Below are positions 52,682 through 61,735 of a stretch of DNA of 64,000 bases, piece after piece. Position 1 is the stretch's first letter, and each line of letters opens with the position of its first letter. The stretch lies in assembly GCA_900472295.1 (NCBI GenBank), contig UCIA01000007.1, positions 65,686-129,685 on the forward strand, read 5' to 3'. Origin of the DNA: Hyphomicrobiales bacterium (GTDB taxonomy: Bacteria; Pseudomonadota; Alphaproteobacteria; Rhizobiales; Rhizobiaceae). Position numbers and translations under genes: made by a program. Below the pieces are notes generated by a model that saw only the letters and a list, made by a program, of their open reading frames with translations, had not been told where the DNA came from and did no database searches.

Positions 52682-53485
52682 ATGGTCTCATCCCTTTATG
52701 TTGCCGAGCGAGGCGCCGGGCCGAAGACGGTCGTCCTGCTGCATGGCTTCGGCAGCTGCCATGACATCTGGCGCGAGGTGACCTCGGCACTGGCGCCCGG
52801 GATCAGGACATTGGCCTATGATCTCCCGGGGCACGGACTGTCTCTCGATTTCCCCGGCAGCGGTCCGGCCAGGACAGCGGCACGAGCCGTTCTCGCCGAT
52901 CTCACCGCGCGCGGAGTAACAAGGGCGCATCTCGTCGGTCATTCTATGGGCGGCGCGGTCGCTGCGCTCATGGCATTGGCCGAGCCTGAAAGGGTCGGCT
53001 CGCTGACGCTTCTGGCGCCGGGCGGTTTCGGGCCGGAGATCAACGGACCACTCTTGCGCCGCTACGCCGCCGCGACCGACAGACGGGCAATCCGCGCTTG
53101 CCTTGCCGCTATGTCGGGACCGCAAAGCGCACCGCCCGAGCGCATTGTCGGCGTCCTCACCGAGATGCGCCGCCGCCCCGGCCAGTTGCGCAAACTGGTC
53201 GAGATCGCTGCGGTTATGACCAGGGACGAACGGCAGGGCGTCATCCCCACTGAACAACTCAGCACGCTGACCATGCCGGTGATGGTGGTCTGGGGAACGG
53301 ACGACCCTGTGTTGCCCTTTGTCCAGGCCGATAGCCTGCCAGCGCATTTTCATGTCCACCATGTGCTCGATGCCGGCCATATGCTGATCGAGGAGGCCCC
53401 GGGCGTGGTCGCCCAAGCGTTGCACCGAAACATGGCCCGCCGCGGCCGGCGCCTGCGTCCAACACTCGACGCCGCAGCGAGCTGA
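52682..53485 (+). CDS. Alpha/beta hydrolase
   Basis: 267 residues. Oxyanion HGFGS near the start, nucleophile GHSMGG, acid in WGTDDPVLP and His in DAGHMLIEEAP make the triad of the BPHL/esterase fold. Cytoplasmic, substrate unknown. The N-terminal Met has no clear ribosome-binding site. Confidence 0.88.
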   Translation: MVSSLYVAERGAGPKTVVLLHGFGSCHDIWREVTSALAPGIRTLAYDLPGHGLSLDFPGSGPARTAARAVLADLTARGVTRAHLVGHSMGGAVAALMALAEPERVGSLTLLAPGGFGPEINGPLLRRYAAATDRRAIRACLAAMSGPQSAPPERIVGVLTEMRRRPGQLRKLVEIAAVMTRDERQGVIPTEQLSTLTMPVMVVWGTDDPVLPFVQADSLPAHFHVHHVLDAGHMLIEEAPGVVAQALHRNMARRGRRLRPTLDAAAS

Positions 53486-53573
53486 ACGCGTCATCGGATC
53501 CGGTCATCTCGCCAGTGCATTTTGCCGGCGGCTGTGTTAACTCGCTCTTAACCATGTCAGCGAGGCAACGCCG

Positions 53574-54185
53574 ATGAAGGACACAGGCGAAAAAATCATC
53601 GATCCGTCGCGCAAACTGTCCGACGCCGTTCGCGACGTGAAAAATGCCTTCGCCGACCGCGACGATGTCGTGGTCGATATGCGCGAAGCGCATCGTATGC
53701 GGCTCGATCTGCTCGCCGCCGAACTCGCCCCGGTCTTTGCCGACGTGCCCACCGACATGGACAATTTCGACTTCGTTGTCTCGTCGGGCCTGCAGCCGCG
53801 GCTGTGGATCGACGCCGTCAGCCATGTCGCCATGGGGCGCGATCGCCGCACCTACCGCTTCCTCAGGGATACCCGCATCGGCCGCGTGGTGTTGGCAGAG
53901 TCGACCGATATGAAACCGGTTGCCGATCAGGTCACACGCTACGTGGCGGAGCGTATCGTCGAGCGTCAGCGCATGATGGAGGGCGGTGTCGAGCCGGCCG
54001 TCGCCGACCTGAAACGCGCCACCGTGCCGGAAGCGGAGCCACCCTTGCAGGTGGCCGCGCGCGGCAGAGGCTGGTCGACCTTCCTGTCCGGCCTCGGCTT
54101 GATCGCCGCCGGCGCGCTGGTCGGCCTGGCGGTGGCTGCAGCGCTGTTTTGGGATCGCCTGATGGCGATGAAGATCAGCTTCTGA
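53574..54185 (+). CDS. Tail-anchored protein of unknown function
   Basis: 203 residues. A helical charged first part, WIDAVSHVAMGRDRRTYRF in the middle, and one C-terminal membrane helix at about 167-190 (FLSGLGLIAAGALVGLAVAAALF), so anchored with the N terminus in the cytoplasm. I recognise no family. It ends inside the last 11 bp of the metallophosphoesterase gene on the other strand. Confidence 0.68.
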   Translation: MKDTGEKIIDPSRKLSDAVRDVKNAFADRDDVVVDMREAHRMRLDLLAAELAPVFADVPTDMDNFDFVVSSGLQPRLWIDAVSHVAMGRDRRTYRFLRDTRIGRVVLAESTDMKPVADQVTRYVAERIVERQRMMEGGVEPAVADLKRATVPEAEPPLQVAARGRGWSTFLSGLGLIAAGALVGLAVAAALFWDRLMAMKISF

Positions 54186-55110
54186 TCAGCGAGTTGGATG
54201 CCTCGGCATCCACGCCGAGTTCCACCACCTGCAGGTCCGATGGCGGCAGGGCCGGTCCGGTCAGGCCGCGCCGCGTCAGGCGCATCCGCCAGTTGCCCTT
54301 TTCGCCGCCTATGTCGACCAAATTGTACTGTGCCGCCGGGTTCTTGCCGCCTGGCGACTGCCCGGCGGCGGCGACGCCGACGACCGGAATCCTGGCGCCG
54401 CGCCCACCGATGTAGAATAGCGACGGCAGATGCGAATGGCCGTGCAGCACCAGTTCGGCGCCGTGCCGGTGAACGGTCTTGTGGAAGCGGGAGATGCCGA
54501 ACAGGCGCTTTTGCTGGGCGACGGCGCCGCGCACCGGCGGATGATGGATCATGATCACCCGCAGCAGGCCGCGTTTGTCCGTTGCGTCGAGCACGTCAGC
54601 CAGCCTTTGCGCCTGGCCTTCGAGGAAGAAGCCGTTGGCCATGAAGGGCGCCGTGGCGCGCGCCGTCGAAACGCCGATCAGCGCGACATTGCCGCGCACG
54701 CGCAGATAGGGAAAGGCGTTGCGGTCGATCGGCCCAGTGATGCCATCGCCGCTCATCCACGCCGCCCAGGAGCGGCAGACCTTGTCGAAGGCGCCCGGCA
54801 CATAGGCATCGTGATTGCCCGGCACCACAGACACATCCTCCGGCGAGCCCAGCGTCTCCAGCCAGTGCTTGGCCATCTCGATCTCGCCGTCGAGCGCCAA
54901 GTTGACCAGATCGCCGGTAACAGTGAGGTGGTCGGGTGCGCTCGCCTTCATATCGGCGACGATGGTGTCGATGACGCTATCATGCATATGGCGGCGGCGG
55001 TTGCGCTGCCAATTGACGTATCCGACCACGCGCTTGGACGCGAGTTCGCGATAGGTTACACCGGGAAGCGGCCCCAGATGGACATCGGAAATATGCGCAA
55101 GCCTGAACAT
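54175..55110 (-). CDS. Metallophosphoesterase
   Basis: 311 residues. The metal centre motifs are in order: SDVHLG, TGDLVN, GNHDAY, MIHHPP and HGHSHLP. Similar to cyclic-nucleotide or UDP-diacylglucosamine-type phosphohydrolases of the calcineurin fold; substrate unknown. GGAAGG site before 55110. The open frame extends 12 codons upstream. Confidence 0.9.
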   Translation of the reverse strand: MFRLAHISDVHLGPLPGVTYRELASKRVVGYVNWQRNRRRHMHDSVIDTIVADMKASAPDHLTVTGDLVNLALDGEIEMAKHWLETLGSPEDVSVVPGNHDAYVPGAFDKVCRSWAAWMSGDGITGPIDRNAFPYLRVRGNVALIGVSTARATAPFMANGFFLEGQAQRLADVLDATDKRGLLRVIMIHHPPVRGAVAQQKRLFGISRFHKTVHRHGAELVLHGHSHLPSLFYIGGRGARIPVVGVAAAGQSPGGKNPAAQYNLVDIGGEKGNWRMRLTRRGLTGPALPPSDLQVVELGVDAEASNSLIRS

Positions 55111-55181
55111 CCTTCCTTCATAGGCGACGCACGCCCCGCTTTCCACTCACGGTTTCCTGTCTACCTGGGGTTTCGCTGACG

Positions 55182-55682
55182 ATGGCGATATCGGACCCGG
55201 AGCAGCCCTTTCGCCAGACCGGCTGGGCGGGCCTCAGGGCAAGGCTGTTCCATCTCTATTTCCTGCTGCGGCGGCCGATGACGCTCGGCGTGCGCGGCCT
55301 GGTCCACGACCGCGCGTCGAACACCGTCTTCCTGATCCGCCACACCTATGTTCCCGGCTGGCAATTGCCGGGCGGCGGCGTCGAGGTCGGTGAGACGTTT
55401 GGCGAAGCACTGGCGCGGGAACTGGCCGAGGAAAGCAACATCGCGCTGACAGCCCCGCCGGTGCTGAAATCGATGCATTTCAACCGCCGCTCGAGCCGCC
55501 GCGACCATGTCGCCTTCTACCTGATCGAGAGCTTCAGCCAGACCGCGCCAAAGCTGCCGGACCACGAGATCGCCGAAGCCGGCTTCTTCCCGCTAGACCG
55601 TTTGCCGCAAGGCACGACGCCGGCAACGCTGCGGCGGATCGCCGAGGTTTTTGGCGGCGAGCCGGCATCGCCGTACTGGTAG
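55182..55682 (+). CDS. NUDIX hydrolase
   Basis: 166 residues. NUDIX box GGGVEVGETFGEALARELAE then ES (canonical GX5EX7REUXEE). Hydrolyses nucleoside diphosphates linked to another group; substrate unknown. A short hydrophobic LFHLYFLLRRP stretch precedes the domain. Divergent from the phosphoesterase gene, 71 bp apart. Confidence 0.92.
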   Translation: MAISDPEQPFRQTGWAGLRARLFHLYFLLRRPMTLGVRGLVHDRASNTVFLIRHTYVPGWQLPGGGVEVGETFGEALARELAEESNIALTAPPVLKSMHFNRRSSRRDHVAFYLIESFSQTAPKLPDHEIAEAGFFPLDRLPQGTTPATLRRIAEVFGGEPASPYW

Positions 55683-55699
55683 ATTATCAGTTTTAACGT

Positions 55700-56686
55700 T
55701 CACGCCGCTTGTCTGAACCGCGCCCGGTCGTGCGGCGCGCCATAATCCAGTTCCGGCCCAACCGGCACGATACGCGTCGGGTTGATGCTCTCGTGGCTGC
55801 CGTAATAGTGCGTCTTGATATGATGCAGGTTGACCGTGCCGGCGACGCCGGGCACCTGGTACAGGTCGCGCAAATAGTTCGACAGGTTCGGGTAGTCGGC
55901 GATGCGGCGCAGATTGCATTTGAAATGGCCGACATAGACCGGGTCGAAACGCACCAGCGTGGTGAACAGCCGCCAGTCGGCTTCGGTGATGCGCTCGCCG
56001 GTGAGATAGCGCTGTTTTGACAGCCTCTCCTCCAGCGTGTCGAGTGCGGCGAACAACTCGCCGAACGCCTCTTCATAGGCCGCTTGCGTGGTGGCAAAGC
56101 CGGCGCGGTAGACGCCGTTGTTGACGGCCGGAAAGACCGTCGCATTGACCTTGTCGATCTCGCCGCGCAGCGCCGGTGGATAGAAATCGAGACCGGCATC
56201 GCCCCATTCGTCAAAGGCGGAATTGAGCATGCGGATGATCTCGGCGGATTCGTTGGAGACGATGGTCTGTTGCTGTTTGTCCCACAGCACCGGCACTGAT
56301 ACCCGGCCCGAATAGGCGGGATCGGCCTTGGTGTAGATCTGATGCAGGAAATCCAGGCCGTAGACGGTGTCGCCGGTAGCCCCGTCCTCGGCCACGAAAG
56401 TCCAGCCGTCAGCGCCGAGGAGATGATGCACGACCGAAACCGAGATGATGTCTTCGAGCTTCTTCAACGCGCGAAAGATCAACGTACGGTGTGCCCACGG
56501 ACAGGCGAGCGAGACGTAGAGATGATAGCGGCCAGGCTCGGCCTTGAAGCCGCGCGTGCGGCCTTGCGCCGGCGCGCCGTCACGCGTGATCCAGTCGCGC
56601 CACTGGCTCTCCGTTCGGATGAACCTGCCGCTGCCATCGACATTGGCCGAGCGGTCCTGCCATTTGCCTTCGACCAGCAAACCCAT
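55700..56686 (-). CDS. Glutathionyl-hydroquinone reductase (YqjG/Xi-class GST)
   Basis: 328 residues. Catalytic Cys in SLACPWAHRTLIFR and the long N-terminal segment (FKAEPGRYHLYVSLACPW) define the Xi-class, which reduces glutathionyl-hydroquinones using GSH. The C-terminal helical domain (YLTGERITEADWRLF) matches too. GGAGA site before 56686. Convergent with NUDIX gene, 17 bp apart. Confidence 0.92.
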   Translation of the reverse strand: MGLLVEGKWQDRSANVDGSGRFIRTESQWRDWITRDGAPAQGRTRGFKAEPGRYHLYVSLACPWAHRTLIFRALKKLEDIISVSVVHHLLGADGWTFVAEDGATGDTVYGLDFLHQIYTKADPAYSGRVSVPVLWDKQQQTIVSNESAEIIRMLNSAFDEWGDAGLDFYPPALRGEIDKVNATVFPAVNNGVYRAGFATTQAAYEEAFGELFAALDTLEERLSKQRYLTGERITEADWRLFTTLVRFDPVYVGHFKCNLRRIADYPNLSNYLRDLYQVPGVAGTVNLHHIKTHYYGSHESINPTRIVPVGPELDYGAPHDRARFRQAA

Positions 56687-56957
56687 GCGAAATCTCCTTG
56701 CCTGCGCTTGGGCAATGTAGGCGTAACGCGGCAATGTCGAAGTCGTCATCTGCTGAACAGAGCGTCACTCCTATCGAACGCCTGATAAAAACAGCCGATT
56801 GCAGCCGCTGGAAATTGATGCTAGCGGACATCCCGCATGTTCAACCTTGGCTTGATCCGGTTCGACCGACGACGAAAGGGCGCCCGCGCTTAGTGCGCTG
56901 ACTGGCGAACGCTGCCGCTTGCAGCAACCTTTCCTCCTATATCGGACCGCGAAGACC

Positions 56958-57494
56958 ATGAGCCTTGCCGACGTGAAATACCTGCCGGAAACTCCGGCGC
57001 ATGACCCCGAAATCGAAGCCATCAACGACGAAGCCTTCGGCCCCGGCCGCTTCGTGCTGGCCGCCTACAAGATCCGCGAGGCCGGCGGCCACGAGCGCTC
57101 GCTGTCCTTCGTCGCCGTCGACGGCGACATCGTTGTCGCTTCGGTGCGCATGACCCGCATTGCGGCCGGCGCCGGCCGGGCGCTGATGCTTGGGCCGCTT
57201 GCCGTGCGGCCTGCCTTCAAGAATCTCGGCATTGGCCGCCGGCTCGTGGCAATTGCGCTGGAGGCGGCCGCCAAGGCCAAAGCGCCGGCGGTGATCCTTG
57301 TCGGCGACGAGCCTTACTATGGCCCGCTCGGCTTCAAAAAAATCCCGCGCGGCCAGATCTCCATGCCGCGCCCGGTCGACCTCGACCGGCTGCTGTCGCA
57401 CGAGATCGTGCCCGGCGCGGTGGCGCGGCTCTCCGGTGAGGTCGGCCATGCCAGCCTTGCCAGGATTGCCGAGAACGTCCCGGCGATGGCCTGA
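56958..57494 (+). CDS. GNAT-family N-acetyltransferase
   Basis: 178 residues. Acetyl-CoA pyrophosphate loop in the LGIGRRLVAIAL segment after the VRPAFKN strand; YYGPLGFKKIPRG near the end is typical of YhbS-like GNATs. The acceptor is unknown. The frame extends upstream, but the Met at 56958 begins the fold. Confidence 0.88.
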   Translation: MSLADVKYLPETPAHDPEIEAINDEAFGPGRFVLAAYKIREAGGHERSLSFVAVDGDIVVASVRMTRIAAGAGRALMLGPLAVRPAFKNLGIGRRLVAIALEAAAKAKAPAVILVGDEPYYGPLGFKKIPRGQISMPRPVDLDRLLSHEIVPGAVARLSGEVGHASLARIAENVPAMA

Positions 57495-57591
57495 TATCTC
57501 AAGTCGATCGACCTCTCGATTGACCCCGAGTCAGGTTGCGCCATGGCGGGGACCTCCGTAGCATGATCGCCAACAGCATGGAGGACGCGGC

Positions 57592-58353
57592 ATGAACCCG
57601 AACGGCCAGATTGCGATCGTAACCGGCGGCGGCTCCGGCCTTGGCGAGGCAACCGCCCGCGCGCTGGCCGACAAGGGCGCCCGCGTCGCCATATTCGATA
57701 TCGGCATCGACCGGGCGGCGAAGGTGGCGGGCGACATTGGCGGCACCGCCGTGCAATGCGACGTCAGCAGCGCCGACAGCGGTGCCGCCGCGGTCGCCGA
57801 GGTCGAGAAAAGGCTTGGGCCCGCGCGCATCCTGGTCAATTGCGCCGGCATCGCCATCGGCGTGAAGACCATCGGCAAGGATGGCCCGCACCCGCTCGAC
57901 CAGTACCGCAAGGTGATCGAGATCAATCTGATCGGCACCTTCAACATGATCCGCCTTGTCGCTGACCGCGCCGCCAAGCTCGAGCCGTTGCAGGGCGGCG
58001 AGCGCGGCGTCATCGTCAACACGGCCTCGGTCGCCGCCTATGACGGCCAGATCGGCCAGGCCGCCTATGCCGCATCCAAGGGCGGCGTCGTCGGCATGAC
58101 ACTGCCGGTCGCCCGCGATCTCGCACGTTCCGGCATCCGCGTCTGCACCATCGCGCCCGGCATCTTCAGGACGCCGATGATGGCCGGCATGCCGCAGGAG
58201 GTGCAGGATTCGCTTGGCGCCGCAGTGCCCTTCCCGTCCCGCCTCGGCGAGCCGTCTGAGTACGCCGCCCTTGCACTTCATATCATCGAGAACCAGATGC
58301 TGAACGGCGAAACCATCCGCCTTGACGGGGCGATCCGCATGGCGCCGAAATAG
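57592..58353 (+). CDS. 3-hydroxyacyl-CoA dehydrogenase-like SDR
   Basis: 253 residues. [15 protein letters not shown]ossmann motif, D41 region FDIG for NAD choice, catalytic YAASKGG, and the SDR order of type II 3-hydroxyacyl-CoA dehydrogenases (HSD17B10-like). GGAGG site. 6 bp before the CoA-transferase gene; together they fit acyl-CoA metabolism, possibly branched-chain or bile-acid-like substrates. Confidence 0.88.
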   Translation: MNPNGQIAIVTGGGSGLGEATARALADKGARVAIFDIGIDRAAKVAGDIGGTAVQCDVSSADSGAAAVAEVEKRLGPARILVNCAGIAIGVKTIGKDGPHPLDQYRKVIEINLIGTFNMIRLVADRAAKLEPLQGGERGVIVNTASVAAYDGQIGQAAYAASKGGVVGMTLPVARDLARSGIRVCTIAPGIFRTPMMAGMPQEVQDSLGAAVPFPSRLGEPSEYAALALHIIENQMLNGETIRLDGAIRMAPK

Positions 58354-58359
58354 GCGACC

Positions 58360-59532
58360 ATGGCGACCGGCGCAGCCGCAGTGAAGACCGGCCCCCTCGC
58401 CGGCCTGAAAGTCATCGAGATGGCCGGGCTCGGCCCGGTGCCGCTGGCCGGCCTGATGCTGTCGGAGATGGGCGCCGAGGTGCTGCGCATCGAGCGCGCC
58501 GGTTCGGACCAGCCTCTGCTGCCGCTGTCCGATGCGCACAATCTCGACCGTCACGGCCGTTCCATCCTGCGCATCGACCTCAAGCAGACAAAAGGCACGG
58601 AACTGGTGCTGAGCCTCGTCGAAAAAGCCGATTTGCTGGTCGAAGGCTTTCGTCCCGGGGTCATGGAGCGACTGGGTCTCGGGCCGGATGCCGCATTGGC
58701 GCGCAACCCGGCGCTGATCTACGGCCGCATGACCGGTTTCGGCCAGGACGGGCCGTTGTCGGGCCACGCCGGTCACGACATCACCTATCTCGCCTATTCC
58801 GGGGTGCTGCATGGCATCGGCCACGAGGGTAGCCGGCCGGTGCCGCCGCTCAACCTGATCGCCGACAATGGCGGCGGCGCCATGATGCTGATCGCCGGCG
58901 TGCTTGCCGCGCTGTTTGAGCGCTCGCGCACCGGCAAGGGACAGGTGATCGACGCGGCGATGGTCGAAGGCGCTTCGATGCTGGCAGCGCCGATACACGC
59001 CTTCATGGCGGCCGGCCTGTGGAGCGACCGGCGCGGTGAGAACCTGCTTGATTCCGGTGCACCCTTCTACGACACCTATGACACGGCGGACGCACGCCAC
59101 ATCGCAGTCGGCTGCCTCGAACCCCGCTTCTTCGCCGAATTCGCCAGATTGCTGCCGCTCGGCGAGCATTTTGTCCGCGGCCAGTACAACAAGACATTAT
59201 GGCCGCAAATGCGCGCCGCCATTGCCGACCGCTTCCGGCAAAAGACGCGCGACGACTGGGACGCGCTGTTTGCTGGAAGCGACGCCTGCGTGGCGCCGGT
59301 TTTGTCGCTGGCCGAAGCCAGGAATCATCCGCACAATCGCGCGCGTCACGCATTTGTGAACACAGGCACGCTCGAACGACCGGCGCCGGTGCCACGCTTT
59401 TCCGCCTCGCTGCCAACGCTCGCGACCGTGCCCGATAATGACGACCAGCGGCCGCAAACTGTGCTGGTGCGCTTCGGCTTTTCGACAGCTGAGATCAAAG
59501 CGCTTGTCAAATCCGGCTTGATTGGCCAATAA
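58360..59532 (+). CDS. CaiB/BaiF-family CoA transferase
   Basis: 390 residues. Family III CoA transferase fold: GLKVIEMAGLGPVPLAGLML at the start, VEGFRPGVMERLGLG, and GHAGHDITYLAYSG with the catalytic Asp. Could be an alpha-methylacyl-CoA racemase or a true CoA transferase; the HDITYLA form favours the racemase-like branch. Coupled to the SDR gene. Confidence 0.9.
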   Translation: MATGAAAVKTGPLAGLKVIEMAGLGPVPLAGLMLSEMGAEVLRIERAGSDQPLLPLSDAHNLDRHGRSILRIDLKQTKGTELVLSLVEKADLLVEGFRPGVMERLGLGPDAALARNPALIYGRMTGFGQDGPLSGHAGHDITYLAYSGVLHGIGHEGSRPVPPLNLIADNGGGAMMLIAGVLAALFERSRTGKGQVIDAAMVEGASMLAAPIHAFMAAGLWSDRRGENLLDSGAPFYDTYDTADARHIAVGCLEPRFFAEFARLLPLGEHFVRGQYNKTLWPQMRAAIADRFRQKTRDDWDALFAGSDACVAPVLSLAEARNHPHNRARHAFVNTGTLERPAPVPRFSASLPTLATVPDNDDQRPQTVLVRFGFSTAEIKALVKSGLIGQ

Positions 59533-59559
59533 CTGGATGAGAAAAATCAACTTAACTCG

Positions 59560-60339
59560 GTGAGCATTTTGGACGAACCGAAGAAGGACGTCATTCGCCC
59601 GACGGACGCCGAAGCGGTCAGGCTGGCCGCTACGCTGATCCGCAGCGCCCGCTTCGGCGCCCTGGCGGTGATCGAGCCCAACTCCGGTTCGCCGCTGGCC
59701 TCCAGGGTCGGTGTCGCTACCGACACCGATGGCACGCCGCTGATCCTTGTCTCGGCGCTGTCAGCCCACACCGGTGCAATGCTTGCCGAGCCGCGCTGCT
59801 CGCTGCTTGTTGGCGAACCCGGCAAGGGCGATCCGCTTGCGCATCCCAGGATAACGCTGGTTTGCAGGGCGCGGCCGCTTGAACGCGGATCGGACACGCA
59901 CGCCCGCGCAGCGCGGCGCTACCTCAACCGCAATCCCAAGGCAAAGCTCTATGCCGAGCTCGGCGATTTCTCGATTTTTCGCCTTGAGCCGGAGCGCGCC
60001 AGCCTCAATGGCGGTTTCGGCAAGGCCTATTTGCTCGACCGTGCCGATCTGATCACCGATGGGCCGATCGTCGAGGAGCTTGCCGCCAGCGAACAGTCCG
60101 CTCTCGACCATATGAATGCCGACCATCTCGACGCGATCGCCGTCTACGCCCATCATTTCGCCAAGGCCGAGGGTGACGGCTGGAGCATGACCGGCTTCGA
60201 TGCCGAGGGCATGGACCTGGCATCGGGCGACGCTGTTTGCAGGGTCTATTTTCCGCAACCGTTGAAGACGGCACGCGACCTGCGGTCGGTTCTGGTCGAC
60301 ATGGCCAAGGCCGGACGTGCGCCGGCTACGCAGAGTTAG
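59560..60339 (+). CDS. HugZ-type haem-utilisation / split-barrel FMN protein
   Basis: 259 residues, GTG start. An N-terminal pyridoxamine-oxidase-like split barrel (GALAVIEPNSGSPLASRVGV, CSLLVGEPGKGDPLAHPR, FRLEPERASLNGGFGKAYL) is joined to a C-terminal DUF2470 domain (ALDHMNADHLDAIAVYAHHF). Such proteins bind haem and in part degrade it to release iron. Standalone gene, 28 bp after the CoA transferase. Confidence 0.88.
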   Translation: MSILDEPKKDVIRPTDAEAVRLAATLIRSARFGALAVIEPNSGSPLASRVGVATDTDGTPLILVSALSAHTGAMLAEPRCSLLVGEPGKGDPLAHPRITLVCRARPLERGSDTHARAARRYLNRNPKAKLYAELGDFSIFRLEPERASLNGGFGKAYLLDRADLITDGPIVEELAASEQSALDHMNADHLDAIAVYAHHFAKAEGDGWSMTGFDAEGMDLASGDAVCRVYFPQPLKTARDLRSVLVDMAKAGRAPATQS

Positions 60340-60349
60340 CAAGGATAAT

Positions 60350-60416
60350 CGTCGTGAATCAAAAGCATGTCTTGAGATTTGGGCGAAATGATCTACGATT
60401 CACACGACGCTGAATC
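60350..60416. promoter_or_regulatory. Inverted repeat with clustered GANTC sites
   Basis: CGTCGTGAATC (60350-60360) and GATTCACACGACG (60397-60409) form an imperfect inverted repeat, and a third TGAATC follows at 60411-60416. GANTC is the CcrM methylation site; a fourth lies at 60533 inside the next gene. This may be the control region of the ArsR/NolR-like gene. Confidence 0.45.
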
Positions 60417-60501
60417 AGCAGCGTCATCCACAGCTGAATTATAGCACCCAACGCTATTTGCCCCCATAGCGTTCGGATGAGCAGGAAAACATGGGGCATC
60501 G

Positions 60502-60840
60502 ATGGTCTCGACCAAACTAATCGCCAATGCCGAATCGGCGGCGACATTTCTGACCCTTATGGGCAATGAAAAGCGGCTCTTGATCATGAGCTACCTGACC
60601 GACGGTGAAATGTCGGTCGGCGCCATCGCCGAAAAGGTGATGCTCAGTCAGTCCGCTTTGTCGCAACATCTGGCCAAGCTCAGGGCGCTCGATCTTGTCG
60701 AGACCCGCCGCGACCGGCAGATGATCTACTATTCCTGCAAGTCGGAGGCCGTGCGCGAGCTGTTGCGCATGCTGGACGGCATTTTCGGGATAGGAGACTT
60801 GTCCCAGATGGCAACACGTCTGCGCCGCGCCGGGACTTGA
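60502..60840 (+). CDS. nolR: ArsR-family regulator, NolR-like
   Basis: 112 residues. The winged helix EMSVGAIAEKVMLSQSALSQ with HLAKLRALDLVETRRD and the wing QMIYYS closely resembles NolR of Sinorhizobium and Rhizobium, which represses nodulation and other genes and autoregulates. No Cys metal site (ELCVC type) is present, so metal sensing is unlikely. The NolR name rests on remembered sequence similarity. Confidence 0.8.
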   Translation: MVSTKLIANAESAATFLTLMGNEKRLLIMSYLTDGEMSVGAIAEKVMLSQSALSQHLAKLRALDLVETRRDRQMIYYSCKSEAVRELLRMLDGIFGIGDLSQMATRLRRAGT

Positions 60841-60912
60841 CTTCCCAGGGCTTGACCTGCAGCTCCGATCGCCCCTTACCTCGCTGACGATTTTTCGCCA
60901 GCCGAGGCATTG

Positions 60913-61716
60913 ATGGATCCGATCCAGATCGACGACCCGCAGGATTCGCGGGTCGCTGCCTATCTCGACATCCGCGAACGCGATCTCACCGGCCGCCATG
61001 GCCGCTTCGTCGCCGAAGGCAAGGTGGTGCTGGACGTTCTGCTGTCGGCCGGACGCTTTGCCGCCGAGTCGGTCCTGGTTCTCGAAAACCGTCTGGCCGG
61101 ACTCGACGACATCCTGCGCAAGGCCCCTGCCGACCTGCCGATTTATGTAGCGGCAAGCGGCGTCATGGACAGGATCGCCGGCTTCCACATGCATCGCGGC
61201 ATATTGGCGATCGGCAGCAAGGGCACGCCGCAGACGCCAGAGACCTTGCTTGACACCTTGCCGGCCAACGCCTTGATCGTCGTGCTCATCGGCATTGCCA
61301 ACCATGACAATATGGGGTCGATCTTCCGCAACGCCGCCGCCTTCGGCGCCGATGCCGTGTTCATGGATGCCACCTGCTGCGATCCACTATACCGCAAGGC
61401 GATCCGCGTCTCCGTCGGCGCGGCGCTGAAAGTTCCCTTTGCATCCTTCAGCGACATCGAGGATTTCACCGCTGCACTTGACCGGCTGGGCTTCGGCCAG
61501 TTCGCTTTGTCGCCGCGTGGCGAGGTCGACATCCGCGATGCCGAGCGGACGAAGCGGCTGGCGCTTTACCTCGGCACCGAGGGCGAAGGCTTGCCCGAAA
61601 ACCTGCTCGCGCGTTTGCGGACAGTGCGGATCGGCATGGCGCAAGGCTTCGACAGCCTGAATGTCGCCGCCGCCTCAGCCATCGCGCTGCATCACTTTTC
61701 CGCTGGTAAGGCGTAA
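60913..61716 (+). CDS. SpoU/TrmH-family RNA 2'-O-methyltransferase
   Basis: 267 residues. N-terminal substrate-binding L30-like part (GRHGRFVAEGKVVLDVLL) and the SPOUT knot (LIGIANHDNMGSIFRNAAAF motif 1, LYLGTEGEGLPENLL motif 2, MAQGFDSLNVAAASAIALHH motif 3). It 2'-O-methylates rRNA or tRNA ribose with SAM. Which RNA is unknown. Start at 60913. Confidence 0.9.
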   Translation: MDPIQIDDPQDSRVAAYLDIRERDLTGRHGRFVAEGKVVLDVLLSAGRFAAESVLVLENRLAGLDDILRKAPADLPIYVAASGVMDRIAGFHMHRGILAIGSKGTPQTPETLLDTLPANALIVVLIGIANHDNMGSIFRNAAAFGADAVFMDATCCDPLYRKAIRVSVGAALKVPFASFSDIEDFTAALDRLGFGQFALSPRGEVDIRDAERTKRLALYLGTEGEGLPENLLARLRTVRIGMAQGFDSLNVAAASAIALHHFSAGKA

Positions 61717-61735
61717 TCGCCTGGGGGCCTGAAGC

